NCBI GenBank assembly: GCA_020692205.1
Contig: JAIMKV010000050.1
Location: 1 to 37,264 of the forward strand
DNA: 37,264 nt
Direction: 5' to 3'
Origin: Myxosarcina sp. GA_180221_E-2-1-MAG-40_15
GTDB taxonomy: Bacteria > Cyanobacteriota > Cyanobacteriia > Cyanobacteriales > Xenococcaceae
The position numbers and the translations under genes were made by a program. The notes beneath the pieces are model-generated. The model was given only the letters and a program-made list of their open reading frames with translations. It was not told the origin of the DNA and searched no databases. Below are positions 1 through 10,520 of the stretch, piece after piece. Positions within the stretch are counted from its first letter, which is position 1. Each line of letters starts with the position of its first letter.

Positions 1-74
1 TTCTGGGGTAAGTATTGATCACTCTTAGAAGATTTGGGCTTGAGTTAAAGCCGAGAGCTATAAACTAGTTGCTT

Positions 75-90
75 AGATGCGATCGCATCT
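75..90. repeat. 16-bp perfect palindrome centred on HIP1
   Basis: A perfect 16-bp palindrome (AGATGCGATCGCATCT) built around the HIP1 octamer GCGATCGC. It lies about 37 bases beyond the prfA stop codon. HIP1 is the over-represented octamer of many cyanobacterial genomes. As RNA the palindrome could fold but would have no loop, so a terminator role is not supported. No gene is visible in bases 1-126. Confidence 0.6.
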
Positions 91-126
91 CCGATAAATT
101 AGCGTTTTAGTTTTTGCTAATGAATT

Positions 127-1251
<1,125 letters not shown>

Positions 1252-1282
1252 CTAGGGTGATTATTTCAGGAAAATTTATCGA

Positions 1283-1324
1283 AATACAACAAGCCCAGTA
1301 GTTAGCTTTTCTTAACTACTGGGC
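1283..1324 (-). terminator. Hairpin between rpmE and prfA, probable terminator or attenuator
   Basis: Perfect 12-bp stem: arm 1293-1304 (GCCCAGTAGTTA) pairs with arm 1313-1324 across an 8-base loop. On the minus strand it starts about 20 bases after the rpmE stop and is followed by a T-rich but interrupted stretch (TTGTTGTATTT). The stem is strong and the U-tract imperfect, so partial termination or an RNA-processing site is as likely as full termination. On the plus strand there is no T-run, so it is read as acting on minus-strand transcripts. Confidence 0.55.
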
Positions 1325-1344
1325 AGATATTTTCTCTTAAATGG

Positions 1345-1587
1345 CTATTGGTCTGCGTTTGATTCCGATTCACTATTAGAATCGAGCATCCCGTATTTAC
1401 GTAAAAAGCGATCAACTCGTCCTTCGGTATCAATAATTTTTTGTGTACCTGTGTAGAAAGGGTGATTTCCAGACCAAACATCAACGTTAATCTCTGGCTG
1501 GGTTGAACCGACAGTCATTACGACTTCGCCGTTACAGATAACTTTGGCATCTGGATACCAAGTTGGGTGAATCTCAGGCTTGGGCAT
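1345..1587 (-). CDS. rpmE: 50S ribosomal protein L31
   Basis: Small large-subunit protein at the central protuberance, helping bridge the 50S and 30S subunits. The chosen start is the ATG at 1587, giving an 80-residue protein beginning MPKPEIHPTWYPDAKV, the usual cyanobacterial N-terminus. GAGGA lies just upstream. A longer reading from a TTG at 1602 would use the ribosome-binding site as codons and is rejected. The NHPFYTGTQK signature is present. Only one cysteine remains (VICNG), so this is a form without the four-cysteine zinc site. The C-terminal tail is Ser/Glu/Asn rich. It follows rpsI by 45 bases. Confidence 0.96.
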   Translation of the reverse strand: MPKPEIHPTWYPDAKVICNGEVVMTVGSTQPEINVDVWSGNHPFYTGTQKIIDTEGRVDRFLRKYGMLDSNSESESNADQ

Positions 1588-1632
1588 TGTTAGTTTCCTC
1601 AAACAATTATTTATAACTTTAATTGGAACTAT

Positions 1633-2040
1633 TTATCGTTTGGAGAATTGAGGAGCTTTACGCGCTTTCTTCAAACCATATTTTTTTCGTTCCTTACAGC
1701 GAGGATCGCGGGTTAAATAACCTTCTATTTTTAAAGGTTGACGATTGTTGGGATCTTGCTTGCATAATGCTCTTGCTACACCTAGCTTCACCGCATCAGC
1801 TTGACCCGTCAAACCACCACCATGAGCGTTAACCAAAATATCATACTCGCTCTCAAAGCCCAATGTTTCCAAAGGACCTTTAATGGACATTAAATAGCTA
1901 GGAATACGGTTAAAATAGTCTTCTCCGGGTTTATCATTGACTATTAGCTTGCCTTCTCCAGGCACTAAGCGCACTCTAGCGATCGCTGATTTACGACGAC
2001 CTGTTGCCCAATATACTACTTGATCTTGTGTTCCTTCCAT
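1633..2040 (-). CDS. rpsI: 30S ribosomal protein S9
   Basis: Small-subunit head protein whose C-terminal tail reaches the P-site tRNA. The 135-residue product has the family core ([19 protein letters not shown], then DYFNR and [19 protein letters not shown]) and ends in the conserved basic SKR tail that touches the anticodon stem. The ATG lies 3 bases after the rplM stop, the usual L13-S9 pairing, so the two are almost certainly translated from one message. Confidence 0.98.
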   Translation of the reverse strand: MEGTQDQVVYWATGRRKSAIARVRLVPGEGKLIVNDKPGEDYFNRIPSYLMSIKGPLETLGFESEYDILVNAHGGGLTGQADAVKLGVARALCKQDPNNRQPLKIEGYLTRDPRCKERKKYGLKKARKAPQFSKR

Positions 2041-2043
2041 ATT

Positions 2044-2496
2044 TTAGTTCCTCTTAGGAATAGTGTTAATAGTTATAGTTTCAGGAGTCTGAGCCTTATG
2101 GGGATGATCAGACCCTGTATAAACTTTAAGTTTAGTAAATAGCTTGCGTCCCATAGCGTTTTTAGGCAGCATACCCTTGACAGCTTTTTCCACAATGCGC
2201 TCGGGAATTCGCCGCTGTAACTGGTCAAAAGTCTCGGTTTTCATGCCTCCTGGTCTACCAGAATGGCGACGATATAGTTTTTGTTCGTTCTTTCGACCCG
2301 TGACCACGACTTTTTCGGCATTGATGACAATTACAAAGTCTCCCGTATCCATATTCGGCGTGAAGCTAGGCTTGTTCTTCCCCCGCAAGATCATGGCTAT
2401 TTCTGTAGCTAAACGACCCAGACGTTGCTCTTGGGCATCAACTAAGTACCATTTCTGTTCGAGAGTTTCTAAGGTTGGCAGCGGCGTTTTATTCAT
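2044..2496 (-). CDS. rplM: 50S ribosomal protein L13
   Basis: Early-assembling large-subunit protein that binds 23S rRNA. The 150-residue product shows [33 protein letters not shown] near the N-terminus, [18 protein letters not shown], and the RHSGRPGG and [18 protein letters not shown] segments of the family. It is 48 bases after truA and 3 bases before rpsI. The order truA-rplM-rpsI is standard for cyanobacteria. Confidence 0.98.
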   Translation of the reverse strand: MNKTPLPTLETLEQKWYLVDAQEQRLGRLATEIAMILRGKNKPSFTPNMDTGDFVIVINAEKVVVTGRKNEQKLYRRHSGRPGGMKTETFDQLQRRIPERIVEKAVKGMLPKNAMGRKLFTKLKVYTGSDHPHKAQTPETITINTIPKRN

Positions 2497-2544
2497 GTTC
2501 CGTGATAATATTTTGTGAATTATTTTATTTAAATAAATTATGCT

Positions 2545-3378
2545 TTACCGAGCTAATTGAAAATTAGGCTGGGTGTCAAACCATAAAGATTGAGCAAAGG
2601 GAAACTCAGGGTAACCGACTCTCAACAAGCATAGTCCCTTAGCAGGGGCAGAATACTTAACCTCCTCTCTCAGCTGATTTTGCCAAATTTTGGTAAAGTT
2701 CTCAGGCGTTCGGTCTCCTACTCCTACTTCTACTAGCATTCCTACTAAAAGACGCACCATACCGTACAAAAAACTGTTTGCCTGAATTTCTAAGTACAAA
2801 AATTTTCCTCGCCGATAGCATTCAGCAGCCTGTACTTCTACGCTTGAATCTACTCGATCTGAACCAGATCTTTTAAAAGCCGTAAAATTATGTTTCCCGA
2901 TCAAAGGTTCTAAAGCTGCCTGAATCAGAGACTCTTGCAATACAGACTGATAATAATGCCAGCAGGTTTGATTAACAAACACATTAGGACATTTATCGGT
3001 GTATATTGTGTAGCGGTAACGCCGCCAAACAGCTGAAAAACGAGCGTGCCAGTCATCAGAAACTTGAGCCGAAGCCCTTATTACTATACCCTCTGGCAAT
3101 CTCGGGTTGATAATTTTAGTCCATTTATGAGCTGGAATCGATCCTTGGTAGGCAAAGTGCGCTACCTGGGCAGCTGCATGAACCCCTGCATCGGTTCTCC
3201 CCGCGCCATAAATATTCACAGGCAGACCAGTAACATCGGCGATCGCTTGTTCAATACACCCTTGGACGCTAATCTGGCTTGGTTGCCTTTGCCAGCCATG
3301 AAAGTTTGTTCCTAGATATTGAATCAATAAAGCTACCTTTTGGGGCGACTTTGATGGTGATTGGCAATTTACAACCAT
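2545..3378 (-). CDS. truA: tRNA pseudouridine synthase A
   Basis: Converts uridines 38-40 of the tRNA anticodon stem-loop to pseudouridine. The 277-residue protein has the family signature YGAGRTDAGVHA at 57-68 with the catalytic aspartate at 63, a YLGTNFHGWQRQ N-terminal segment, and an FLYGMVRLLVG stretch in the second half. The first ten residues (VNCQSPSKSP) precede the conserved core and may be a lineage-specific extension. The gene lies 16 bases after rplQ, so it is read as part of the ribosomal-protein message. Confidence 0.96.
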   Translation of the reverse strand: MVVNCQSPSKSPQKVALLIQYLGTNFHGWQRQPSQISVQGCIEQAIADVTGLPVNIYGAGRTDAGVHAAAQVAHFAYQGSIPAHKWTKIINPRLPEGIVIRASAQVSDDWHARFSAVWRRYRYTIYTDKCPNVFVNQTCWHYYQSVLQESLIQAALEPLIGKHNFTAFKRSGSDRVDSSVEVQAAECYRRGKFLYLEIQANSFLYGMVRLLVGMLVEVGVGDRTPENFTKIWQNQLREEVKYSAPAKGLCLLRVGYPEFPFAQSLWFDTQPNFQLAR

Positions 3379-3394
3379 TCATCTAAATATCTAA

Positions 3395-3745
3395 TCAAAC
3401 TAGCTCAATAATTGCCATTGCAGCATTATCGCCGCGACGGCGTTTAGTTCTAACGATACGTGTATAACCTCCATTGCGGTTGCCATAGCGTTCGTTAACT
3501 GCTTTAAATAGCTCGCTAACTAAATCTTTATCATAGATATAGCCTAAAGCTTGCCTTCTAGCAGACAAAGAACCATCCTTAGCTAAAGTAATTATTCTTT
3601 CTACCTCGCTGCGTACTGCCTTAGCACGCGTTTGAGTAGTTTTAATTTGACCATGACGAATAATCTCTGTTGCCAGCGATCGCAACAAAGCTTTCCTTTG
3701 ATCCGCTGGTAGCCCCAGCATTTTTACTTTACATCGATGTCGCAT
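3395..3745 (-). CDS. rplQ: 50S ribosomal protein L17
   Basis: Large-subunit protein near the exit side of the tunnel. The 116-residue bacterial-length product opens [20 protein letters not shown] and contains the family's [26 protein letters not shown] segment and the C-terminal [25 protein letters not shown]. The second residues, RHRCK, match cyanobacterial and plastid versions. It is 35 bases after rpoA, the conserved alpha-L17 pairing. Confidence 0.98.
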   Translation of the reverse strand: MRHRCKVKMLGLPADQRKALLRSLATEIIRHGQIKTTQTRAKAVRSEVERIITLAKDGSLSARRQALGYIYDKDLVSELFKAVNERYGNRNGGYTRIVRTKRRRGDNAAMAIIELV

Positions 3746-3780
3746 GATTGATACTCTTCATTAATCTTGTTTATATGTAT

Positions 3781-4767
3781 TTACTTACCTGGCTTTTCTT
3801 GCGCCAGGGTAATTCCCAAACGTTGTTGTAAAGCTTCTATTACCTCATCTGCTGATTTTTGACCGAAATTTTTGATTTCTAGTAGGTCTTCTTGCGTATA
3901 ATCAAGCAAGTCAGAAACTGAATTGATCTGCGCTCGTTTTAGACAGTTATAAGCTCTAACCGATAACTGCAATTCCTCAATGGGAATTTGGCTAGTTGGA
4001 TCTTCATCTTCTGGATAGTCGTCTTGAATCTCCTCTAAAGTAAGATCTTTCAAAGGATTAAACAAATCAACTACAATTCCCGCAGCTTGAGACAAGGCTT
4101 CCTCTGGTTTAATACTACCATTGGTCCAAATCTCCATAATTAGTCGTTCACGAATCCCCGAACCGTCAACCCGGGCATCTTCAACGCTATAATTGACCTT
4201 GGTAACAGGCATGAACACAGCATCTATTTGGAGAAAATCCAAAGAACTTCCCTCTTCTTTGCCTCTTTCAACCGCACGATAGCCTTTACCTTTTTCAACC
4301 CTAAATTCCATTTCCAGGCTAGTACCTTCAGCAATAGTTGCTACATACTGATTAGAATCTACTGTCTCAACCTCCGAGGGTAGTTCAAACTGTGCCGCAG
4401 TTACTGTTCCAGGTCCAGTTGCCACTAAACGTCCTATTTGAGGTTGATTAGTATAGCTTTTGAGAACTATTTCCTTCATGTTGAGAATAATCTCTAAAAC
4501 ATCCTCTCTTACTCCCTCAATGGTGGCGAATTCGTGGGTTGCAAAGCCAAACTTATGTTCTTGTTTGCTTTCATCCTTTGCCATGCCTCCACCAATCCGG
4601 ATCGCGGTAACGGCTGCACCCTCCAAATTGGACAGCAATACTCTTCTCAAAGCATTGCCTAGAGTAGTTCCTTGACCACGATCTAGAGGTTCTAGGATAA
4701 ACTTGCTATACTGATGTTGATTTTTTAGGGTTTTAGACTCTACACATTCAATTTGAAATTGCGCCAC
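3781..4767 (-). CDS. rpoA: DNA-directed RNA polymerase subunit alpha
   Basis: Alpha dimers nucleate RNA polymerase assembly and contact promoter DNA and activators. The 328-residue protein has an N-terminal assembly domain (FILEPLDRGQGTTLGNALRR near 24-43) of about 230 residues, an acidic linker (DDYPEDEDP), and a C-terminal domain over the last 60 residues containing SVRAYNCLKRAQINSV, whose arginine corresponds to the UP-element DNA contact in E. coli. The start is GTG at 4767; a stop lies a few codons upstream with no ATG between, and a purine-rich GAGGGAG sits at ribosome-binding distance. It is 102 bases after rpsK. Confidence 0.98.
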   Translation of the reverse strand: MAQFQIECVESKTLKNQHQYSKFILEPLDRGQGTTLGNALRRVLLSNLEGAAVTAIRIGGGMAKDESKQEHKFGFATHEFATIEGVREDVLEIILNMKEIVLKSYTNQPQIGRLVATGPGTVTAAQFELPSEVETVDSNQYVATIAEGTSLEMEFRVEKGKGYRAVERGKEEGSSLDFLQIDAVFMPVTKVNYSVEDARVDGSGIRERLIMEIWTNGSIKPEEALSQAAGIVVDLFNPLKDLTLEEIQDDYPEDEDPTSQIPIEELQLSVRAYNCLKRAQINSVSDLLDYTQEDLLEIKNFGQKSADEVIEALQQRLGITLAQEKPGK

Positions 4768-4869
4768 AGGCTGCTCTCCCTCTTATTCGACAAGCGATCT
4801 GGTAAATCAAAATAAAAATAGTTGCGTCTTTTAGCTGCAACTTGCTAGCTTTTGCTGATGTTTTAAGAG

Positions 4870-5262
4870 CTATACTCTGCGTCGCTTGGGCGGACGACAA
4901 CCATTGTGAGGTATAGGTGTAACATCACGTATTAAAGTGATTTCTAGCCCAACACCTTGTAATGCTCTAATCGCCGTTTCTCGGCCAGCACCAGGTCCAC
5001 TAACCATTACCTCTACCTGTCTCATTCCCTGATCCATAGCTCTTCGTCCTGCACTATCTGCTGCTGTTTGAGCCGCAAAAGGAGTCCCTTTTTTTGCTCC
5101 TTTAAAACCGCTAGCTCCTGCGGAAGACCAAGATATTACATCTCCTCGAGTATCAGAAATTGTGACAATAGTATTGTTAAAGGTTGACTGAATATGCGCC
5201 ACACCATTGGGAACATTTTTTTTATTTTTCTTTGCGCTGCTTCTTTTTTTTGGTTGCGCCAT
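4870..5262 (-). CDS. rpsK: 30S ribosomal protein S11
   Basis: Platform protein lining the mRNA path at the E site. The 130-residue product has a lysine-rich N-terminus, then [36 protein letters not shown], and ends [19 protein letters not shown], the diagnostic S11 C-terminus. ATG start. It is 48 bases after rpsM and 102 before rpoA. Confidence 0.98.
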   Translation of the reverse strand: MAQPKKRSSAKKNKKNVPNGVAHIQSTFNNTIVTISDTRGDVISWSSAGASGFKGAKKGTPFAAQTAADSAGRRAMDQGMRQVEVMVSGPGAGRETAIRALQGVGLEITLIRDVTPIPHNGCRPPKRRRV

Positions 5263-5310
5263 GTTACTTTCGTTGTGATGTAATTACGTTTAGATATGGT
5301 TTTTAGTTGC

Positions 5311-5694
5311 TTACTTTTTACCAGGAGCTTTCTTCTTACCAGCCACTGTTAATCTTCTGCCTCTTCTGGTACGAGCATTGGTACGAGTTCTTTGACCCCT
5401 CAAGGGTAATCCCATACGATGGCGACGACCGCGATAGGTACCAATATCAGCTAAACGCTTGATATTCATTGCTTCCCAGCGTCTTAGGTCACCTTCAACC
5501 TGATAGTTATCTTCAACATATGCTCTTAGCTTAGTTACATCTTCATCAGACAGATCCCGAACTCTGGTATCTGGATTGACTCCAGTTTCGGCGAGTGCCT
5601 GTTGCGCTCGTGATAAACCTACGCCAAAAATGTAGGTAAGCGCGATTTCCACACGCTTGTCACGGGGAAGATCTACGCCAGAAATCCTTGCCAC
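5311..5694 (-). CDS. rpsM: 30S ribosomal protein S13
   Basis: Head protein that contacts the P-site tRNA and forms the bridge to L5. The 127-residue product begins [24 protein letters not shown] and ends with the basic [21 protein letters not shown] segment and a lysine-rich tail. The start codon is GTG at 5694, fixed by the conserved N-terminus, with GGGAG upstream. It is 85 bases after rpmJ. Confidence 0.98.
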   Translation of the reverse strand: MARISGVDLPRDKRVEIALTYIFGVGLSRAQQALAETGVNPDTRVRDLSDEDVTKLRAYVEDNYQVEGDLRRWEAMNIKRLADIGTYRGRRHRMGLPLRGQRTRTNARTRRGRRLTVAGKKKAPGKK

Positions 5695-5779
5695 GTTATT
5701 TACTCCCTAAGTTTTTTTGTTGCTTGTTTTGCTTCGTTTACTGCTTAAATTAATCTTGGTAACGATGACTATAGACAGT

Positions 5780-5896
5780 TTATCCCTGGCGTTGCTTATG
5801 CTTAGGATTACTGCTACAAATCACCATTACTCGACCGCGCCTTTTAATAACACGGCATTTTTCGCACATTTTTTTTACTGATGGTCTAACTTTCAT
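5780..5896 (-). CDS. rpmJ: 50S ribosomal protein L36
   Basis: A 38-residue protein found by translating the gap between infA and rpsM by hand. It reads [20 protein letters not shown], then [18 protein letters not shown] and TAA. It carries the L36 zinc-ribbon ligands C11, C14, C27 and H33, so this is the zinc-binding form. L36 helps organise the 23S rRNA core near the A-site finger. Position between infA and rpsM matches other cyanobacteria and plastids. ATG start at 5896. Confidence 0.97.
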   Translation of the reverse strand: MKVRPSVKKMCEKCRVIKRRGRVMVICSSNPKHKQRQG

Positions 5897-5987
5897 GCCT
5901 TACTTTGGCCATATTGCAAGCCTATAATTGTATCAATTAATTGGTTTTTATGTCAAATAGCTATAGATTTGCTTTCTGACAAACTGG

Positions 5988-6212
5988 TTACTTGTTTTTG
6001 AGACGATAGGTGATTCTACCCTTAGTTAAATCATACGGTGTTAACTCAACTTTGACGCGATCGCCTGGTAGAATTTTGATATAATTTCGCCGAATTTTAC
6101 CCGAAATATGAGCTAAGACGTTAAAGCCATTATCCAGATCGACGCGAAACATCGCATTGGGAAGAGATTCTGTAACAGTCCCTTCCATTTCAATTAAATC
6201 TTGTTTAGCCAA
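5988..6212 (-). CDS. infA: Translation initiation factor IF-1
   Basis: Single S1-type OB-fold factor that occupies the 30S A site during initiation. The 74-residue protein ([20 protein letters not shown], ... [23 protein letters not shown]) matches the family in length and sequence. The start codon is TTG at 6212: the conserved [11 protein letters not shown]-terminus begins at the next codon, a TAA lies two codons upstream, and GGAG sits 7 bases before the TTG. An in-frame ATG at residue 9 would delete conserved N-terminal residues. There are 166 bases between adk and infA and 91 before rpmJ. Confidence 0.96.
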   Translation of the reverse strand: MAKQDLIEMEGTVTESLPNAMFRVDLDNGFNVLAHISGKIRRNYIKILPGDRVKVELTPYDLTKGRITYRLKNK

Positions 6213-6322
6213 TATTTATCTCCGCTACTTTTTGATCAATAGTCAACAGCAATTGTTGTTGATCTGTTTATCGAGCAAATTATCCCAAGTTTTCGACACA
6301 GCATTACCACAATTATTACCTT

Positions 6323-6378
6323 TTTTGCCAACTTAATCTCGAATATACTGATATATAAGAAAGTAGTTGTTGGCAAAA
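6323..6378 (-). other. 10-bp inverted repeat in the adk-infA gap
   Basis: TTTTGCCAAC at 6323-6332 and its exact complement GTTGGCAAAA at 6369-6378, separated by 36 AT-rich bases. On the minus strand the first arm begins directly at the adk stop codon and the second arm runs into an A-rich stretch, not a U-tract. It may form a stem that protects the adk 3' end or marks a processing point ahead of infA. The loop is long for an intrinsic terminator, so no firm role is assigned. Confidence 0.3.
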
Positions 6379-6936
6379 CTATGATGAAATGACTTCACTT
6401 AATTGCTCAGTTACTTTGTCCATAGTTTGATTACCGTCAATAGTTTTGAGAGTTTTTCTTGTTTGATAGAAATCGATCACTGGCACAGTATCCTGATGAT
6501 AAACTTCTAAGCGACGACGAATAGTCTCTTCCGTATCATCTTTGCGCTTCCTGGCTAACAACCTCAATAATAGAACTTCATCTGGCACTTGCAGATTCAA
6601 AACACAGTCAGCATTTTGATCTAATTTAGCCAATAGCTTGTCTAAAAAAGCAGCTTGATTAACGTTGCGGGGAAAACCATCTAATATCCAGCCGTTGGTA
6701 GTATCTTCATGCGACAGACGATCTTGGATTAAGTCTAAAATTAAGTCATCAGGAACAAGTTCACCTCGATTCATATAATCCTTGGCTTGTTTCCCTAAAG
6801 GGGTTTGCTGATTAACAGCTGCGCGCAAAATGTCTCCCGTAGATACATGAGGTATTTGCCAATCTTCCGATATTATCTGAGCCTGAGTGCCTTTTCCAGC
6901 GCCAGGAGGGCCGAGAAATATTAGTCGCTTTGCCAT
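6379..6936 (-). CDS. adk: Adenylate kinase
   Basis: Cytoplasmic phosphotransferase converting ATP and AMP to two ADP. The P-loop GPPGAGKGT is at 9-17 and the AMP-site DGFPR at 86-90, with STGDILR near 32-38. At 185 residues it is the short type: the LID region ([19 protein letters not shown]) has no insertion and no zinc cysteines, as is usual in cyanobacteria. It lies 79 bases after secY, the conserved secY-adk arrangement. Confidence 0.97.
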   Translation of the reverse strand: MAKRLIFLGPPGAGKGTQAQIISEDWQIPHVSTGDILRAAVNQQTPLGKQAKDYMNRGELVPDDLILDLIQDRLSHEDTTNGWILDGFPRNVNQAAFLDKLLAKLDQNADCVLNLQVPDEVLLLRLLARKRKDDTEETIRRRLEVYHQDTVPVIDFYQTRKTLKTIDGNQTMDKVTEQLSEVISS

Positions 6937-7015
6937 ATCAACTTATTAAAATTAAGGTTATAAGTTGCAAGCCAAGAGTTAGCTCTTAACTTGCTGTTGT
7001 CTTTATAAAGCAAAA

Positions 7016-8344
7016 CTACTGTTTGACCATTCCTTCATAACGCTGAGAAATAACATAGGTCTGAATTTGCTTAGCTGTATCAATTGCTACCCCCACTAAA
7101 ATCAGCAAAGATGTTGCTCCAAAACCACTGAAAACCGTTGTTCCCGCAGGAATAGCACTTTCAACCAGAGTAGGAATTGTCGCTACTAAGCCTAGAAATA
7201 TTGCTCCCAAAAGAGTTAAACGATTAAGAACTTTTTCTAAATAGGCACTAGTTGCCTTACCTGGTCTTATTCCAGGAATTGAGGCACCCATTTTTTTGAG
7301 GTTTTGAGACATGTCAACTGGATTGACAATCAAAGAAGCATAAAAGTAGCTAAAAAACAAAATCAAGACCAAATAAACCAAGATGTAAGCCCAGTTTCCA
7401 GGCTGAATTGCGGTGGCAATTTGAGTAAATACGTTTTTGACTGCTCCATCTCCAGGTAAAAACCCAATTAGTTGAGCTGGTAAAAACAATACAGAAGAAG
7501 CAAAAATAATTGGCATTACTCCGCCTTGATTTAGTCTCAACGGAAGATAATTGCTTCTCTCGCGATATACCCTTCTACCTACCTGGCGGCGAGCGGAAAT
7601 AATCGGAATACGCCGAGTTCCTTCTTGAATAAAAACAATCCCGATAATCATCGTCAAAAAGACCAGCAGCAAGATTACTACTTGAGCGATCGCTTCTCTC
7701 CCCCCACTTTGTGCATACTCAATAGTATTACCCAAAGTCTTGGGCAATACAGCCACAATATTGACAAAAATTAGTAGAGAAGCTCCATTGCCAATACCTT
7801 TTTCGGTAATTAGCTCGGAAATCCACATCACAAACATTGAACCAGCAGTTAAAGCCAGTACTGTTTCACCTATAGGAAATAAGCTTTTCTCGATTATGCC
7901 GTTATTAACCAATAAGCCCATAGTAATAGCAAAGCTTTGAATAATTGCTCCACCCAAAGCAACATAGCGGGTAATCTGCGAGATTTTTCGTCTTCCTGCT
8001 TCTCCTTCGTTCTTTTGCAAATCTTCTAAGCTAGGTATGGCAGTAGCTAATAGCTGCATGATGATCGAAGCATTAATAAAGGGTAAAATTCCTAGGGCAA
8101 ATATGCCTAAGGCTGAGATTCCACCCCCCGTGAAGATGTCAAGAAAGCCAACTATTGAGGCATTACTCGAGCTGTTAATAAAATTGCCAAATATCTCTCG
8201 GTCAATTCCTGGGACAGGAATGAATACTCCTAGACGGACTAAGATCAAAAGACCAATGGTCACCAGAAGTCTGCCTCTAAGACCAGCTGCCTGTGCCATT
8301 TGTAAAAAAGTCTCCTGTGCTGAAGGAGTTTTTTCTCTAACCAT
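7016..8344 (-). CDS. secY: Protein translocase subunit SecY
   Basis: Channel-forming subunit of the Sec translocon, with SecE and SecG, in the plasma membrane and probably the thylakoid membrane. The 442-residue protein has about ten hydrophobic segments, the plug-region sequence NASIVGFLDIFTGGGISALGIFALGILPFINASIIMQLL, and cytosolic loops with QEGTRRIPI and the RSNYLPLRLNQGGVMPIIFA segment typical of SecY. ATG start with GAGG upstream. It is 108 bases after rplO and 79 before adk. Confidence 0.98.
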   Translation of the reverse strand: MVREKTPSAQETFLQMAQAAGLRGRLLVTIGLLILVRLGVFIPVPGIDREIFGNFINSSSNASIVGFLDIFTGGGISALGIFALGILPFINASIIMQLLATAIPSLEDLQKNEGEAGRRKISQITRYVALGGAIIQSFAITMGLLVNNGIIEKSLFPIGETVLALTAGSMFVMWISELITEKGIGNGASLLIFVNIVAVLPKTLGNTIEYAQSGGREAIAQVVILLLVFLTMIIGIVFIQEGTRRIPIISARRQVGRRVYRERSNYLPLRLNQGGVMPIIFASSVLFLPAQLIGFLPGDGAVKNVFTQIATAIQPGNWAYILVYLVLILFFSYFYASLIVNPVDMSQNLKKMGASIPGIRPGKATSAYLEKVLNRLTLLGAIFLGLVATIPTLVESAIPAGTTVFSGFGATSLLILVGVAIDTAKQIQTYVISQRYEGMVKQ

Positions 8345-8452
8345 AAAGGTTTACCTCTTATCTGCTTGGTATTAAAAAGTTATTTACGGAGAAATATTAT
8401 ATAAATTTAATTTTCTACCCCTGCTCCTTATGATATACCAATCGCGAATGGC

Positions 8453-8902
8453 TTACTTGGCAATAACTTCGCAGCTACCGCCAGCCGCCTCTATTTTCTG
8501 CACAGCACTTTTGGTAAATGCTGCTGCTTTAACATTTAATGCCACATTTAATTCCCCGTTGCCTAAAATTTTCAGCGGTCCGTCATTACTTGTAAGAATA
8601 CGATTTTCCAGTAATGAGTTTAAAGTAACCTCTGTATTTATAGGTAAGGAACTCAAAGCTTCGACATTAATAATGGTGTAATGCTTTTGATTGACTAGAG
8701 TAAAGTGCTTTAGTTTAGGAACTCGGCGATAAAGAGGCATCTGACCACCTTCAAAACCTGCCTTTGTTCCTGTACCAGAACGAGACTTTTGGCCGCGCAT
8801 CCCAAAACCACAGCTAGCACCCTGACCTGCTGCAATACCACGACCAACCCTACGTTTTCGTCTTTTTGAACCCTCTTTCGGGCTAAGATTTTCTAGTTGC
8901 AT
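8453..8902 (-). CDS. rplO: 50S ribosomal protein L15
   Basis: Late-assembly large-subunit protein. The start is placed at the ATG at 8902, giving 149 residues that begin [20 protein letters not shown], the family N-terminus, with GGAGA 6 bases upstream. An upstream in-frame extension to 9013 adds 37 residues without family resemblance and is rejected. The glycine-rich [23 protein letters not shown] segment and [15 protein letters not shown] are diagnostic. It is separated from rpsE by 150 bases, the widest gap in the spc part of the cluster apart from the 166 bases between adk and infA. Confidence 0.96.
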   Translation of the reverse strand: MQLENLSPKEGSKRRKRRVGRGIAAGQGASCGFGMRGQKSRSGTGTKAGFEGGQMPLYRRVPKLKHFTLVNQKHYTIINVEALSSLPINTEVTLNSLLENRILTSNDGPLKILGNGELNVALNVKAAAFTKSAVQKIEAAGGSCEVIAK

Positions 8903-9052
8903 ATGTTTTCTCCAAACTATAAAAGGGAAAGCAAGACTAAAGCTATTAATCTTTACCTTTAAACTTTTTTGATCTGAGCATTTTTTACGGTAATTTGAAT
9001 TGATAAACCTCAAAATGCACTAATCAACAGGCTGATAGCTAATAGCTTTTGC

Positions 9053-9583
9053 TCAAGCGTATAGCTGTTCAATGGAAATATCTCTTTCCCTAGCTACCTC
9101 GGCAAAAGTACGAAGGCTAGCCAAAGCATCGATCGCTGCTCTAGCATTGTTTAAAGGACTGTTTGAACCAAGTTGTTTTGCCAAAATATTTTTGACCCCA
9201 GCAAGTTCAAGTACGGTACGAACCGCCCCACCAGCAATTACTCCAGTACCAGGAGCAGCAGGACGCATAAATACCTTAGCTCCACCTGCTATACCGTTGG
9301 TAACGTGAACAATTGAACTAGCTTTAGTTAGAGATACTTCAACCAACTGTTTTTTCGCATCGGCAACACCTTTACGCACTGCTCCGATAACATCAGCAGC
9401 TTTCCCCACACCTACTCCAACCTGTCCTTTTTCGTTACCTACTACGACAATGGCACGGAAACTTAGTTTTTTACCACCTTTTACTACTTTGCTGACCCGA
9501 CGAATCTGCACTACTCGTTCTTGCCAAGCAGAGTCTTTTTCTTTGGCGCGACTTTTCTTGCGCGACTTATTGGACTTAGCCAT
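9053..9583 (-). CDS. rpsE: 30S ribosomal protein S5
   Basis: Small-subunit protein near the mRNA entry channel that affects decoding accuracy. The 176-residue product has a Ser/Lys-rich N-terminus, the double-stranded-RNA-binding-like half ([31 protein letters not shown]), and the C-terminal half with [27 protein letters not shown] start, 24 bases after rplR. Confidence 0.98.
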   Translation of the reverse strand: MAKSNKSRKKSRAKEKDSAWQERVVQIRRVSKVVKGGKKLSFRAIVVVGNEKGQVGVGVGKAADVIGAVRKGVADAKKQLVEVSLTKASSIVHVTNGIAGGAKVFMRPAAPGTGVIAGGAVRTVLELAGVKNILAKQLGSNSPLNNARAAIDALASLRTFAEVARERDISIEQLYA

Positions 9584-9607
9584 AGTTATTACCTTTAATA
9601 TTTTGAT

Positions 9608-9955
9608 TTAAAAATCTAAGCCAGCTTCTCTAGCTCCATCAGCCAGAGCTTTGATTCTGCCATGATAAAGGTTGCCACCCCGATCAAAAACTACTTTAGC
9701 AATTCCTTTTTCTAAGGCTTTTTGCGCCACTAGCTTGCCAACTTCGGCTGAGGTTTGGCAGGTAGCACCTTTTGATTCGAGATTAAAATCAGATGCTGCT
9801 ACCAAAGTGTGCTGTGCTACATCGTCAATAACTTGAGCATAAATATGGTTGTTAGAACGGAAAACACACAAACGAGGGCGTTCGGGAGTACCGTTAACTT
9901 TTTTGCGTACTCGTCGATGACGACGTTTTACGGATTCTTTACGTGAAAGCTTCAT
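9608..9955 (-). CDS. rplR: 50S ribosomal protein L18
   Basis: 5S-rRNA-binding protein of the central protuberance. The 115-residue product has the basic N-terminus [36 protein letters not shown] and the C-terminal [26 protein letters not shown], both diagnostic. It begins 5 bases after the rplF stop, indicating tight coupling. Confidence 0.98.
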   Translation of the reverse strand: MKLSRKESVKRRHRRVRKKVNGTPERPRLCVFRSNNHIYAQVIDDVAQHTLVAASDFNLESKGATCQTSAEVGKLVAQKALEKGIAKVVFDRGGNLYHGRIKALADGAREAGLDF

Positions 9956-9960
9956 GATTT

Positions 9961-10500
9961 CTATTTACCTGTTTTACCAGCTTTGCGCCTGATCTGTTCA
10001 TCAAAATAGCGAATTCCTTTTCCCTTATAAGGTTCGGGGGGTCTTACTGCTCTAATTCTGGCAGCCACGTTGCCCACTATTTCTTTGCTAATGCCACTAA
10101 CAATGACTTCGGTATTTCTATTGTCAACAGCTACGTCAATCCCGTCAGGCATTTCTATTTCAACTGGCTTACTGTAACCAACATTAAGAGTTAGCTTTTT
10201 ACCCTGAGCTTGCGCTCTATAACCGACTCCCTGAATCAAAAGACGTTTTTGAAATCCTTGAGATACTCCATCTACCATGTTGGCGACTAAAGTACGGCAC
10301 AAACCGTGACGTTGACGACCGATACGAGAGTCATTAGTCGGATTAACAATGATTGTATCTCCCTCTTGTTTTACCTCAATTGGTTCAGGAATTGTCCGTT
10401 CTAAAGTTCCTTTAGGTCCTTTAATCGTAACGTGTTGTCCTGAGATTTGCGCGCTTACCTTATCGGGAATTGGAATCGGCAGTTTGCCAATACGAGACAT
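9961..10500 (-). CDS. rplF: 50S ribosomal protein L6
   Basis: Large-subunit protein near the factor-binding region and sarcin-ricin loop. The 179-residue product has the two repeated L6 folds: [15 protein letters not shown] with [11 protein letters not shown] in the first, and the C-terminal [32 protein letters not shown] signature. ATG start, 20 bases after rpsH. Confidence 0.98.
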   Translation of the reverse strand: MSRIGKLPIPIPDKVSAQISGQHVTIKGPKGTLERTIPEPIEVKQEGDTIIVNPTNDSRIGRQRHGLCRTLVANMVDGVSQGFQKRLLIQGVGYRAQAQGKKLTLNVGYSKPVEIEMPDGIDVAVDNRNTEVIVSGISKEIVGNVAARIRAVRPPEPYKGKGIRYFDEQIRRKAGKTGK

Positions 10501-10520
10501 AATGTATTGCTCCTATTAAA

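Noticed and set aside
8903-9013. N-terminal extension of L15
   Set aside because: The extra 37 residues match nothing in the family, and the ATG at 8902 has a good ribosome-binding site and the conserved MQLENLSP start.
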